DNA of 64,000 nt from Algoriphagus sp. (lineage in GTDB: Bacteria; Bacteroidota; Bacteroidia; Cytophagales; Cyclobacteriaceae): contig NZ_JABXIN010000015.1 in the NCBI RefSeq assembly GCF_013373065.1, positions 62,001 to 126,000 on the forward strand, given 5' to 3'. The notes under the pieces were generated by a model. The model was not told the origin of the DNA, did not search any database, and was given only the letters and a program-made list of their open reading frames with translations. A program made the position numbers and the translations under genes. This document shows, piece after piece, positions 7,681-16,870 of the stretch (within the stretch, counting starts at the first letter, position 1; each line of letters opens with the position of its first letter).

Positions 7681-9240
7681 ATGAAGCATCACTGTATTGA
7701 CCTGAAAGGTACCGGACAATTCTCTGACTTTTTTTTGGATTACCTGGAGGGGAAAGCTGCTTTACGACCATTTTATGCGCATCTCCCGAAAATTGAAAGT
7801 TTTCAAAAAGCAATAGAAGAAAAAACGTTTTCAGATACTCATCGCGAAACGTTGATTGCAAGCTTACGCGCTCAATATGATGGAGTGGATCTTTTCGAGG
7901 AAGAAGAGGCTTCTCTACAAAAATTAGCTTTTTCCAAAACGTTCACAGTTACTACAGGTCATCAATTAAACCTTTATACAGGGCCACTTTATTTTATTTA
8001 TAAGATCGTTTCTACGATTCGGTTAGCTGAGGAGTTGAAAAAAGCCTATCCAGCCTATGATTTTGTTCCAATTTATTGGATGGCGACAGAAGACCATGAT
8101 TTTGATGAGATCAACTATTTCAAACTGGATGGGAAAAAGTATGAATGGAACTCTGATCAAAAGGGAGCTGTAGGCAATTTTGAATTGGATTATAGTTTCC
8201 GTGAGTTTGAAAAATCGATTCCTTTCGTAGCTGAAGTGTTTAAATCAGCCTATGGGAATGCAAAAACCTTAAAGGAAGCGGTTCTAAATTATGTCCATGA
8301 ATTGTTTGGGAAAAAGGGGTTATTGGTTGTGGATGCACAATCGCCTTCTCTGAAAGGGCTATTTAGAGAAGTCATGTTTGAAGATGTCTTTTCCCATACA
8401 CCACATAAAGAAGTTGTCTTAAAAACAGAATCCCTAGAGTCTCTAGGGTATTCAGGTCAGATTTTCCCGCGAGAGATCAATTTCTTTTACATGGATCATG
8501 GGATTCGGGAACGGATTGAGCAGCAAGGCGAGGAATATGTCGTGTTGAATTCAGACTTGCGTTTTACCCGCTCAGAATTGGAAAAAATAATTGAAGAACA
8601 TCCGGAACGATTGAGTCCAAATGTGGTCTTACGTCCTTTATATCAAGAGACAATTCTGCCAAACCTTGCTTATTTGGGAGGACCCGCGGAGGTGGTGTAT
8701 TGGTTGCAACTGAAAGGGGTTTTTGATCACTTCGATGTTCCTTTTCCGATTTTATTGCCACGAAATTTCGCCTTGGTATTAGAGCCTCTGATCGTTCAGA
8801 AAATGGAAGAATTAGGATGGTCTGTTTCTGATTTATTCCGGGATTTTGACGATTGGAAAAAGAAATTTGTAGCCCAGGAAGCATCAGTGGAATTTGAATG
8901 TTCGAAAGAGCGGATTGATTTGGCTGCTATTTTTGATAACAAGGGGAAGGAGGCCGAAAAGCTTGAAAAAAGTCTTGGAGAATCTTTTGAGGCTGCAAAA
9001 GTTCGTGCACTTAAAATTCTCGATCAGATGGGAGCAAAAGTTCGAAAAGCTGAAGAAAGAAGGCTTCAAGTTCAAATTGATCGCGCGAAGGCAATTTTTG
9101 ATTATATCCAACCTGGGGGAAGTCCACAGGAGCGGGTAGTCAACATGATGCAATTTTATCTTGCTGATCCATCGTTTATAGAGAAACTTTACGCTGTGTT
9201 TGATCCTTTGGATTTTTGCATGAATGTCATTGAGGCATGA
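7681..9240 (+). CDS. bshC: Bacillithiol biosynthesis cysteine-adding enzyme BshC
   Basis: Adds cysteine to glucosaminyl-malate in the last step of bacillithiol synthesis. The 519-residue product starts at the ATG at 7681; a TTG 30 bases upstream is also in frame but is a weaker start. The conserved opening IDLKGTGQFSDFFLDYL, VTTGHQLNLYTGPLYFIYK, YWMATEDHDFDEI and YLGGPAEVVYWLQLK are all recognised family blocks. A charged helical stretch (about residues 410-470) matches the coiled-coil arm of the family. It overlaps the next gene by four bases (ATGA). Presence of BshC implies bshA and bshB elsewhere in the genome. Confidence 0.93.
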   Translation: MKHHCIDLKGTGQFSDFFLDYLEGKAALRPFYAHLPKIESFQKAIEEKTFSDTHRETLIASLRAQYDGVDLFEEEEASLQKLAFSKTFTVTTGHQLNLYTGPLYFIYKIVSTIRLAEELKKAYPAYDFVPIYWMATEDHDFDEINYFKLDGKKYEWNSDQKGAVGNFELDYSFREFEKSIPFVAEVFKSAYGNAKTLKEAVLNYVHELFGKKGLLVVDAQSPSLKGLFREVMFEDVFSHTPHKEVVLKTESLESLGYSGQIFPREINFFYMDHGIRERIEQQGEEYVVLNSDLRFTRSELEKIIEEHPERLSPNVVLRPLYQETILPNLAYLGGPAEVVYWLQLKGVFDHFDVPFPILLPRNFALVLEPLIVQKMEELGWSVSDLFRDFDDWKKKFVAQEASVEFECSKERIDLAAIFDNKGKEAEKLEKSLGESFEAAKVRALKILDQMGAKVRKAEERRLQVQIDRAKAIFDYIQPGGSPQERVVNMMQFYLADPSFIEKLYAVFDPLDFCMNVIEA

Positions 9241-9809
9241 TCTCCGAAAAATCAGAAATCAGGAAGAAATACAAGCAAAAAAGAGCAAGTCTTTCTGCTT
9301 CGGAAAAAGAAGATAGGTCCCAAGCTATTTTTAATAAATTGGTCCAATGGCTGGAAAATTGGAATAGCTCCAAGCGAGTTCACATGTATTTTCCAATCCA
9401 AAAACAGGGAGAGGTTAATACCTACCCCATTTTGCACTGGTTTTGGGAGCAGGGTTGGGAAGTATATGGTTCAGTTGTAGATCGAGAGTCGGATAAAATG
9501 TTCACGGTCCGCATTCCCAAGGGGATGGAATTCGTGGAGGATAAGTGGGGAATTCCTGTTCCTCAACCCATTGATAAGGCTATTCAAGCTTCTTTTGATT
9601 TAATTTTGGTTCCGCTACTGGCATTTGATCAGGAAGGGTGGAGGATTGGTTTCGGGAAAGGTTATTATGATCAATTCCTCGCAGCCCTAGAGTTTGAGCC
9701 CGTGAAAGTGGGTTTGAGTTTTTTCGATTCGGAAGAATTATTGCCCAGAGAACCTCATGATATTCCTTTGAATTTTTGCATTACTCCTGAAAAAGTCATT
9801 AGATTTTGA
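9237..9809 (+). CDS. 5-formyltetrahydrofolate cyclo-ligase
   Basis: A 190-residue cytosolic enzyme that converts 5-formyl-THF to 5,10-methenyl-THF with ATP, returning a storage folate to one-carbon metabolism. It shows the N-terminal basic helix (EIRKKYKQKRASLS), the YFPIQKQGEVNT substrate segment, and the diagnostic ATP-site motif GFGKGYYDQFL near residue 140. Length is normal for the family. It is coupled to bshC by an ATGA overlap, a pairing that probably reflects shared expression rather than pathway. Confidence 0.92.
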   Translation: MISEKSEIRKKYKQKRASLSASEKEDRSQAIFNKLVQWLENWNSSKRVHMYFPIQKQGEVNTYPILHWFWEQGWEVYGSVVDRESDKMFTVRIPKGMEFVEDKWGIPVPQPIDKAIQASFDLILVPLLAFDQEGWRIGFGKGYYDQFLAALEFEPVKVGLSFFDSEELLPREPHDIPLNFCITPEKVIRF

Positions 9810-9824
9810 TTCAAATAATTAGTT

Positions 9825-10310
9825 ATGAAAAAAGCATTGTTTCTTTTTTTCTTTTTCGGAATCCTCTCTTTTGCTTCTAGGGCACAAGTTGGAGCTTATA
9901 ATACGATGGTTGGAGTGACCGGTGGAACCAATGTGGGTGGAACGGTCAAGCAATTCATTTCTGAAACGGGAGCTGTTGATTTGCTTGTGTACAATCGCTG
10001 GAAAGGCTGGGTCGGGGCTTTGCTATATGAGTATCATTGGGATGTTCGAGAATTTGAGGGATTAGAATGGTATGTAGGGGCAGGAGCTCATTATGGGATA
10101 TGGAAAGATGGCAAGGGAGAGCCACCTTGGGTGTATAAAATTGATCAGGATTATAAGGTGTTTGGAGTAGATGCGATTGTAGGAATAGAGTACAATATCA
10201 ACCATAGTAATTTCTATGTTGGATTGTATTGGAAGCCAGCGTATAACTTCGAAGAGTTTACCAAACTCTGGGAAGATGAAGCAGCCGTTACCTTAAGGTA
10301 TTCATTTTAA
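9825..10310 (+). CDS. Small exported, probably outer-membrane protein of unknown function
   Basis: A 161-residue product with a clear signal peptide (MKKALFLFFFFGILSFASRAQ, cut after Ala20 or Gln21). The mature part alternates aromatic and small residues (GWVGALLYEYHW, LEWYVGAGAHYG, NFYVGLYWKPAYNF) and ends in VTLRYSF. That ends on a terminal Phe with alternating hydrophobics, as expected of a short outer-membrane beta-barrel. No named family was recognised. It lies 15 bases after the folate gene and could be co-transcribed. A long AT-rich stretch follows. Confidence 0.7.
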   Translation: MKKALFLFFFFGILSFASRAQVGAYNTMVGVTGGTNVGGTVKQFISETGAVDLLVYNRWKGWVGALLYEYHWDVREFEGLEWYVGAGAHYGIWKDGKGEPPWVYKIDQDYKVFGVDAIVGIEYNINHSNFYVGLYWKPAYNFEEFTKLWEDEAAVTLRYSF

Positions 10311-10887
10311 AATTTCTGATATCTCCAAAAAAAAGAACCTGATTTTATTGATTTTTCAAAAAATCGAGGGCAAGGCTGATTTTTTTGACCCTAGTCAATT
10401 AAAAAAATGAATTTTTGGAAAGAGTATTTTCATAATAAAATAAGATTCAAAATATTATTTTATTATAAAATGAATTTATAATAATTAATTTTTTAAAAGT
10501 AGCACATGACAAAAATCAGCCACTTTATTTTCTATTTTTTCGATTAAAAATTTTTTGCTTGGATTTTAAAGAAAGTGAAATAACCAAATTTTGTTTTGCT
10601 GATTTTAAAATATCTAAATCAAACAGTTAATATTTCTTAAATGGCTGTAGAAAGCCAAATAATCATTTTTTAACACCATTCACACAAAATTTTCACCGTT
10701 TATTTCCAATTTTTCCGATTAAATTGACTTATTCAAATAATTCATTTGAAAAATATATGATTTAAAATTAAAATAGTAATAAAATAAGAAAAAGTAGATT
10801 TTAAATAATAATAAAATGAAGGTTTTCTGATTTTGAATTTCCACAGAAAGGAATTTTCTTTACGCATCAACTAAACTAAAATACCTT
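10311..10887. other. Long AT-rich leader/promoter region upstream of SusC
   Basis: 577 bases without a plausible gene, strikingly AT-rich with many A and T runs (for example 10480-10620 and 10740-10830). It must hold the promoter and 5' leader of the SusC operon. I found no exact TAnnTTTG box at a convincing spacing; TAGATTTT near 10795 and TGATTTTG near 10830 are one-mismatch candidates. No recognised riboswitch or strong hairpin was seen. Confidence 0.6.
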
Positions 10888-13800
10888 ATGAGAAAAGCTT
10901 TACTCTTTGTTGTTGCGCTTTTCACCATGATGCTCAGTTATGAAGTATCGGCGCAACAGCGGGTAATTACCGGACAGGTAATTTCCGACGAAGATGGCCT
11001 TGGCTTGCCAGGTGCTACCGTTCTCGTGAAGGGTACAACTGTAGGTACTACCACCGATTTGGATGGTAATTACTCTATTAGTGTCCCTGAAGGCGGTGAG
11101 ATCCTGATTTTCTCTTTCGTTGGTCTAGAGACCAAAGAGGAAGTCATCGGCAACCGGACCGTGATCAACGTGACCCTGACGACTGACGCAGCCCAGCTAT
11201 CCGAGGTGGTAGTTACTGCGATCGGTATCGAAAGGGAGAAAAAAGCCTTGGGTTATGCAGTTACCTCCGTAGGTAACGAGCAACTCGAAAACCGTCCTGA
11301 GCAAGACGTAGCCCGCGTATTGCAAGGAAAAGTACCAGGTGTGAACATTACTTCCACCAACGGTATGTCAGGTTCTGGTACCAACATGGTAATCCGTGGT
11401 TATTCTTCTGCGACTGGTTCTAACCAGCCATTGTTCGTAGTAGATGGTGTTCCTTTCAACACTAGCACAAACAACCAAAACGGATTTACTACTGGTGGTG
11501 CAACCACTTCTTCCCGATTCTTGGATATTGATCCTAACAACATCGAGTCTATCTCCGTGTTGAAAGGTCTTTCCGCAACTGTACTTTACGGTGATCAGGG
11601 ACGAAATGGTGTAATTTTGATTACAACAAAATCTGGAGCTTCTAAGCGTAAAGCTGCTGAGGTAACGATCAACCAATCCATCTTTACCAATGAGGCGGCT
11701 TCCTTGCCAACTTATGGTACTACTTATGGTAACGGTTTCCAGCAAGCGCCAGGATTCTTCTTCTCCAACTTTGGACCAAGATTGGATGAAGGTAGAACTG
11801 TAAATCACCCATATGCTACTTCTTCTGTTCAAAAGGTTCGAGAAGCATTTCCGGAGTTTTGGGTAGATGGTATTGTAGGTGGTACTCCAGTTCAGTACGA
11901 GTATAAGTCTTATGCAGATCCTTCTGAAATTTTCTTCAGAACTGGCTTAATTTCTAATACTTCGGTACAAATTGCTGGTGGTTCTGATCGAACAGGATTT
12001 AATGCCAGCTTTGGCTACACTGACGAAGCGGGTTTTACGCCAGGTAACAACTTGAAGAAATACAACTTCGGCCTAGGTATTAACTCTTCTGTTAATGACA
12101 AGCTTTCTGTGAAGTCTTCCTTCACTTTCGCAATCACTGATTTGGAGTCTCCTCCAGTGAACGCAGCCTTCGGTTCAGGACCTTCCGGTGGTATTCCTTC
12201 AGTATTTGCCCACGTATTGTATACACCACGTTCTGTGGATTTGGGAGGTCTTCCATTTGAAAATCCAATTGACAGAAGTTCTGTTTACTATCGAGGTGGT
12301 AATGATATCGTGAACCCTAACTGGTTGGTGAAATACTATCAGAATACTTCTGACGTACAACGTTTCTTCAACTCTACTTCTTTGATTTACGATATCAATG
12401 ACGATTTCTCTGTTACGTATCGTATCGGTTTGGATACTTACTCTGAATTGCAAGAATTGAGATACAACAGAGGTGGACCTTCTGCTTCTTTGGCAACTAC
12501 TTCTGGTTACTACAGATCTGTAAACGTTCAGAATACTATTTGGAACCAAGATTTGATCATCAACTGGAAGAAGCAATTCTCTGATAAGTTTGGAATGAGT
12601 GCTTTGATCGGTGGTAACTCTCGTTATGACACTTATGCTCAAAACGGTGTAGCTTCTCAAGGTCAGTTGGCATTCGGATTGTTCCGTCACTCCAACTTCA
12701 CCAACTCATCATCTAATGATGCTTACAGCGGTGGTAACTTAAACTACACTCAGGAAGAAAGAAGAATGGGGGTTTACGCTAACGTAACCTTGGATTACTC
12801 CAACTACCTATATTTCAACCTTTCTGCTCGTAATGACTGGACTTCTACAGTAGAGCCTGAGAATAGAAGAATCTTGTATCCTGGTGCTTCCGTTTCCTTC
12901 ATTCCAAGTACTGCTTTCAACTGGAATAGCAGCGTAGTAAATGATTTGAAATTGCGTTTAGGATATGGTACTTCTGCAGGTTTCCCTGCTCCATATAGAA
13001 CAAGAAACGTATTGGTTCAAAGTGCGCGAGCATTTGACCGTGACGGATCTGTTACACAGACTCACTCGGTATCCAATACCTTGGGTAACCCTAACTTGAA
13101 GCCTGAGCTTCATGAAGAAACTGAATTCGGTGTGGAAGGTGTGATGTTCAACAACAAATTGAGATTCGATCTCTCTTTGTATCAGAAAAACACCAGAGAC
13201 TTGATTACACAGTCTCCGATTGACCCATCAACTGGATTTACTTCAACTGCTATCAACATTGGTAAAATCAGAACTCGTGGTATCGAATTCCAAGCTACAG
13301 TAACTCCGGTTTCTACAGCTTCAGGATTTGAATGGAACTCTACGATCAACTGGGGTATGTATCGCTCTGTAACAGTTGAATTGGGAGCTGGTCTTGACGA
13401 AATCGTAGTAGCAGGTTTTACAACCTTGGGTAACTTCGCTATTCCTGGTGAACCGTTCAACGTAATCAAGGGTATCGGATTCGAAAGAGATGAGCAAACT
13501 GGTCAGCCAATTGTACTTTCCAATGGTATCTACAAGCCAGCTGCTGATCTTCAAGTCTTGGGTGATCCTAACCCACGATGGAATGGATCTTGGATTAACT
13601 CCTTCTCTTACAAAGGATTCACTTTGAATGCGATGTTGGAGTATCGTCACAAAGGTGCGGTGTTCTCAAATACTGTAACTGCAACGCTAGCTCGTGGTGT
13701 GACCAAAGACCCAGTTGTTGATCGTGAATTTGCTTTCATCATGCCAGGTGTGAAAGAAGACGGAACTCCTAATGATATTATGATTACCGCTTCTGATTAC

Positions 13801-14103
13801 TTCTTCTCTGGATATCAAGGAGCTACTGATGAACCAAACGTATTTGATGGTTCTATGGTCAGATTGAGAGAACTTTCTTTGGGATATGAGTTGCCTTCTA
13901 CTTTGATGGCTAAGACTCCATTCAAGAGAGCTTCTATCGCCTTGAGTGGTACTAACCTTTGGTTCCTAGCCTTGAACTTCCCACCAAACATGAATTATGA
14001 TGTGGACGTGTTGGGTACAGGTGTAGGTAACGGTTTGGGCTTTGACTTTGTAACAGGTCCTAGCTCTAGAAGATTCGGTGGAACTGTAACCCTTACATTC
14101 TAA
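10888..14103 (+). CDS. SusC/RagA family TonB-linked outer-membrane protein
   Basis: A 1071-residue TonB-dependent transporter of the SusC family, the outer-membrane channel under a SusD lid. It has a signal peptide (cut near SAQQ, residue 22), a carboxypeptidase-like regulatory domain at about 25-105 (ITGQVISDEDGLGLPGATV), then the SusC linker VVVTAIGIEREKKALGYAV. The plug covers about 115-240 (VLQGKVPGVNI, GNQ-type PLFVVDGVPF, ISVLKGLSATVLYG). A beta-barrel follows to a C-terminal TVTLTF. The coding region prefers GGT, GTA, AAC and TCT codons, suggesting high expression. No sigma/anti-sigma pair, hybrid sensor or glycoside hydrolase is adjacent, so the ligand cannot be inferred. SusD follows 18 bases later. 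Confidence 0.96.
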   Translation: MRKALLFVVALFTMMLSYEVSAQQRVITGQVISDEDGLGLPGATVLVKGTTVGTTTDLDGNYSISVPEGGEILIFSFVGLETKEEVIGNRTVINVTLTTDAAQLSEVVVTAIGIEREKKALGYAVTSVGNEQLENRPEQDVARVLQGKVPGVNITSTNGMSGSGTNMVIRGYSSATGSNQPLFVVDGVPFNTSTNNQNGFTTGGATTSSRFLDIDPNNIESISVLKGLSATVLYGDQGRNGVILITTKSGASKRKAAEVTINQSIFTNEAASLPTYGTTYGNGFQQAPGFFFSNFGPRLDEGRTVNHPYATSSVQKVREAFPEFWVDGIVGGTPVQYEYKSYADPSEIFFRTGLISNTSVQIAGGSDRTGFNASFGYTDEAGFTPGNNLKKYNFGLGINSSVNDKLSVKSSFTFAITDLESPPVNAAFGSGPSGGIPSVFAHVLYTPRSVDLGGLPFENPIDRSSVYYRGGNDIVNPNWLVKYYQNTSDVQRFFNSTSLIYDINDDFSVTYRIGLDTYSELQELRYNRGGPSASLATTSGYYRSVNVQNTIWNQDLIINWKKQFSDKFGMSALIGGNSRYDTYAQNGVASQGQLAFGLFRHSNFTNSSSNDAYSGGNLNYTQEERRMGVYANVTLDYSNYLYFNLSARNDWTSTVEPENRRILYPGASVSFIPSTAFNWNSSVVNDLKLRLGYGTSAGFPAPYRTRNVLVQSARAFDRDGSVTQTHSVSNTLGNPNLKPELHEETEFGVEGVMFNNKLRFDLSLYQKNTRDLITQSPIDPSTGFTSTAINIGKIRTRGIEFQATVTPVSTASGFEWNSTINWGMYRSVTVELGAGLDEIVVAGFTTLGNFAIPGEPFNVIKGIGFERDEQTGQPIVLSNGIYKPAADLQVLGDPNPRWNGSWINSFSYKGFTLNAMLEYRHKGAVFSNTVTATLARGVTKDPVVDREFAFIMPGVKEDGTPNDIMITASDYFFSGYQGATDEPNVFDGSMVRLRELSLGYELPSTLMAKTPFKRASIALSGTNLWFLALNFPPNMNYDVDVLGTGVGNGLGFDFVTGPSSRRFGGTVTLTF

Positions 14104-14121
14104 TCGCAAACAGAATCAATT

Positions 14122-15774
14122 ATGAAAAAGAGAATATATAGTTTATTGTTGGCGGCAAGTACGTTGTTTGCGGTTTCCTGTGATCTTGATCTTTTGGAAA
14201 ACCCAAATGCGGTAAACGCTGACACCGCTTCCCCTGATTTTCTGTTAAACAGAATTCAGCTGGATTATCAAGGCCTATTTAATACGATAGGTGATGACGG
14301 AATGAGATTGACCCGAATTATCAACCAGGGATCGGCTCAGTACGAAGGCGCATATACTCCTGTTACTACTAACGGGTATTGGAGTAATGCTTATGCAAAC
14401 ATCTTGGCAGATATTCAGTTTCTAGAGCCTTTGGCTGAAGAAGCACAATTCTTAAGACACTTGGGAATTGCCAAAACTATCAAGGCCATGGTACTATTTC
14501 ACTTGGTAGATTCTTATGGAGATGTTCCTTATTCTGAGGCTTTAAATCCAGATGAATTTAACCCTGGAGTAGATTCAGGTGAGTCTGTTTATTTTGCAGC
14601 ACTTGATGCTTTGAATGAAGCACAGGCTCATTTCCAAGCTTCTACAAGTTCTGGTTCTCCTAATGATTATTATTATGGAAGAAACTACACTAAATGGATC
14701 CGATTGATTAACACCTTGAAATTAAGATACCATCTTAACAGAAAGTTGGTTGATCCTTCGGGAGCTACTGCTGCTATCAATGCCTTGGTTGCTGAAGATA
14801 ATTTCTTGAAAGAAGGTGATGATTTTGTATTCCAATTTGGAACTACAGCTGCTGACCCTGATTCTCGTCATCCAAGATTTGCTGGTCAGTACACCTCTGG
14901 TGGTGGTGATTACCAGTCTACCTACTACATGTGGCACTTGACTGAAGCAAAAGGATTTGATGATCCAAGAGCAAGATTCTATTTCTATCGTCAAGTATTG
15001 GTTAATTCAACCAATCCAGACGAGATCGAGTGTATCACTCAGTTGCCTCCTCCTCAGTACCTTGTAGGTGGTTTTATCTACTGTCTACCAGGAGAAAGAG
15101 GATACTGGGGTCGTGATCACCTGGATCCTGACGGTATTCCACCAGATGGTTTGAAGCGTACTGCATGGGGTGTATATCCTGCAGGAGGTCGTTTTGACGA
15201 TGACTCTGCTTCTCCTGTGAACAACCCATCTTTGGGAGCGCAGGGTGCTGGTGTACATCCTATCATGTTGGCTGCTTATGTAGATTTTATGTTAGCTGAA
15301 GCTGCCTTAACCTTGGGTACTTCTGGTGATGCAAAAGATTATATGCTTAGTGGAATCGAAAAGCATATGAACTATGTGTATGATTGGAGTATGGGTACTT
15401 CTCAAGCTGGAGCAATCTCTTCATTCTTAGGTGATGAAGGAATTGATTACGATCAGCAGGTTGCTAATTACCTTACTTATGTTGGAGATGAATACGATGA
15501 TGCTGCTTCAGCTGATGATCGTATGGATATTATCGGTCGTGAGTATTGGTTGTCTCTATTTGGTAGCGGTATTGAGGCGTTTAACTTGTACAGAAGAACT
15601 GGTAAGCCTGATAATATGCAGCCAGGATTGGAGCCTAACCCAGGTACTTTCCCTCGGTCATTCTTCTATCCAAACAACTACATGGTTACTAACAACAAGG
15701 CTGTTCAGAAAGCAGATCAATCCGTACAGGTGTTCTGGGATACAAATCCTCCGGGTAACGCTTGGGTTTATTAA
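14122..15774 (+). CDS. SusD/RagB family nutrient-binding outer-membrane lipoprotein
   Basis: A 550-residue surface lipoprotein that caps the SusC barrel and binds the imported nutrient. The signal peptide ends at the lipobox FAVSC (Cys20) and is followed by acidic residues (CDLDLL), as in surface-exposed Bacteroidota lipoproteins. The early SusD-like helical region (about 85-210, with RHLGIAKTIKAMVLFHLVDSYGDVPYSEAL) and the conserved late motif near SADDRMDIIGREYWLSLFG are visible, placing it in the SusD-like-2 (RagB) subgroup. It is the second gene of a three-gene operon and shares its codon preference. The ligand (glycan, peptide or other) cannot be told from the sequence. Confidence 0.94.
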   Translation: MKKRIYSLLLAASTLFAVSCDLDLLENPNAVNADTASPDFLLNRIQLDYQGLFNTIGDDGMRLTRIINQGSAQYEGAYTPVTTNGYWSNAYANILADIQFLEPLAEEAQFLRHLGIAKTIKAMVLFHLVDSYGDVPYSEALNPDEFNPGVDSGESVYFAALDALNEAQAHFQASTSSGSPNDYYYGRNYTKWIRLINTLKLRYHLNRKLVDPSGATAAINALVAEDNFLKEGDDFVFQFGTTAADPDSRHPRFAGQYTSGGGDYQSTYYMWHLTEAKGFDDPRARFYFYRQVLVNSTNPDEIECITQLPPPQYLVGGFIYCLPGERGYWGRDHLDPDGIPPDGLKRTAWGVYPAGGRFDDDSASPVNNPSLGAQGAGVHPIMLAAYVDFMLAEAALTLGTSGDAKDYMLSGIEKHMNYVYDWSMGTSQAGAISSFLGDEGIDYDQQVANYLTYVGDEYDDAASADDRMDIIGREYWLSLFGSGIEAFNLYRRTGKPDNMQPGLEPNPGTFPRSFFYPNNYMVTNNKAVQKADQSVQVFWDTNPPGNAWVY

Positions 15775-15793
15775 CCAAAAATTCTAGAAAAAT

Positions 15794-16747
15794 ATGAAAA
15801 TGTTAAAATATAGTTTTGGTTTGCTAGCAAGTGCGCTGATGTTGTTCAGCTCTTGTAGAGACTTTGTTGAGCCGAATATCCCTTATACCGACTTCGATAC
15901 AGGGGCATATTTGCGAACAATTGCTCGAACTAGCACAACCTTCAATTTCTTCGATTTGGCTAATTCCAAGTTTGCATTGACTTTGGAAGCTGTTGATGCT
16001 GAAGATGGTAATTCCGTTGAAACGGTTGAGATTTATGTTCGTCATAGACGATTGATCCCAGGTGTCGGTTTGGAATTTACGCCTGCTACTGGAGATAATT
16101 TGGTTTTGACTCTTCAGAAGTCAGATTTTGCACCTAATTCTGAGTCCAGATTCCTTCGGACTTCTTTCGAAATTTCTGCACTTGATGCGATTCAGGCGGT
16201 AGGATTGACCCCTACTGATGTTGAAGGTGCAGATGTGTTTGAATTCCGTTTGGTATTGAATGATCGTTTTGGTCGTTCGTTCACAAATACATCTGTGAAT
16301 AACAACGTGGCAGGTGCGCCGTTCTATGCATCTCCTTTCCAGTACAATGTCAGCGTGATCTGTCCATCTGATTTGGCAGGTACTTATGACTTTGAACAAT
16401 CCAATATGGAGTCTGTTTATGGTTCTTGTCCTGGTACCATTACTGGTACTACTACATGGACTGCAGTAGCAAGTACTCCTGGAGCCTATACCATTTCTGA
16501 TGGTACCTTTGGTTTCTGGGATTGCTATGGTGACTCATGGGGAAATGGTAATGTACGTATAAATGACGCTTGTGGGGCATTAACAATGTCAGGATCTGAT
16601 AAGTATAGTGCATCTTATTCTATGACAGTAGTAAGTGCCGATGCTGATAACTTAGTTATTCAGTGGTTAAATAGTGATGGTGAAACCGGTCTTGTGACTA
16701 TTAAGTCCAATGCTGGCAAGCCTTGGCCTGAATCAATCTTTAAGTAA
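15794..16747 (+). CDS. SusCD-associated surface lipoprotein of unknown function
   Basis: A 317-residue lipoprotein (lipobox MLFSSC, Cys21) directly downstream of SusD by 19 bases and closed by a strong terminator, so it belongs to the same operon. The mature chain is beta-rich. An N-terminal Ig-like half runs to about residue 185 (YNVSVICPSDLAGTYDFE marks the junction). The C-terminal half contains four cysteines (SVYGSCPG, FWDCYGDSW, NDACGALT, plus VICPS) that could form disulfides. Position suggests a SusE/SusF-like accessory binding protein, but no named domain was recognised, so this is inference from context. Confidence 0.75.
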   Translation: MKMLKYSFGLLASALMLFSSCRDFVEPNIPYTDFDTGAYLRTIARTSTTFNFFDLANSKFALTLEAVDAEDGNSVETVEIYVRHRRLIPGVGLEFTPATGDNLVLTLQKSDFAPNSESRFLRTSFEISALDAIQAVGLTPTDVEGADVFEFRLVLNDRFGRSFTNTSVNNNVAGAPFYASPFQYNVSVICPSDLAGTYDFEQSNMESVYGSCPGTITGTTTWTAVASTPGAYTISDGTFGFWDCYGDSWGNGNVRINDACGALTMSGSDKYSASYSMTVVSADADNLVIQWLNSDGETGLVTIKSNAGKPWPESIFK

Positions 16748-16751
16748 ATGT

Positions 16752-16787
16752 ATAATAGCGGTGTAATTTGCACCGCTATTATTTTTT
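16752..16787 (+). terminator. Strong terminator closing the SusC operon
   Basis: Twelve-base perfect arms (16752-16763 and 16771-16782; core AATAGCGGTG/CACCGCTATT), a seven-base loop and a following T6 run. It begins only five bases after the lipoprotein stop. Confidence 0.9.
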
Positions 16788-16841
16788 ATATGCATATTTG
16801 GATAAACGAATATTCAATTTTTTAATACAATTTATTCGGGT

Positions 16842-16849
16842 TAGTTTTG
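16842..16849 (+). promoter_or_regulatory. Candidate Bacteroidota -7 box upstream of the 2-oxoglutarate dehydrogenase operon
   Basis: TAGTTTTG matches the Bacteroidota sigma-A -7 consensus TAnnTTTG exactly and lies 21 bases before the E1 start codon. The expected -33 TTTG is only weakly met by a T run around 16820, so the leader would be very short and the call is tentative. Confidence 0.4.
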
Positions 16850-16870
16850 TTGAGTTAAGACAAAATAACC

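Noticed and set aside
10311-10887. Riboswitch or structured RNA in the SusC leader
   Set aside because: The region is almost all A and T without GC-paired helices or any known aptamer core.
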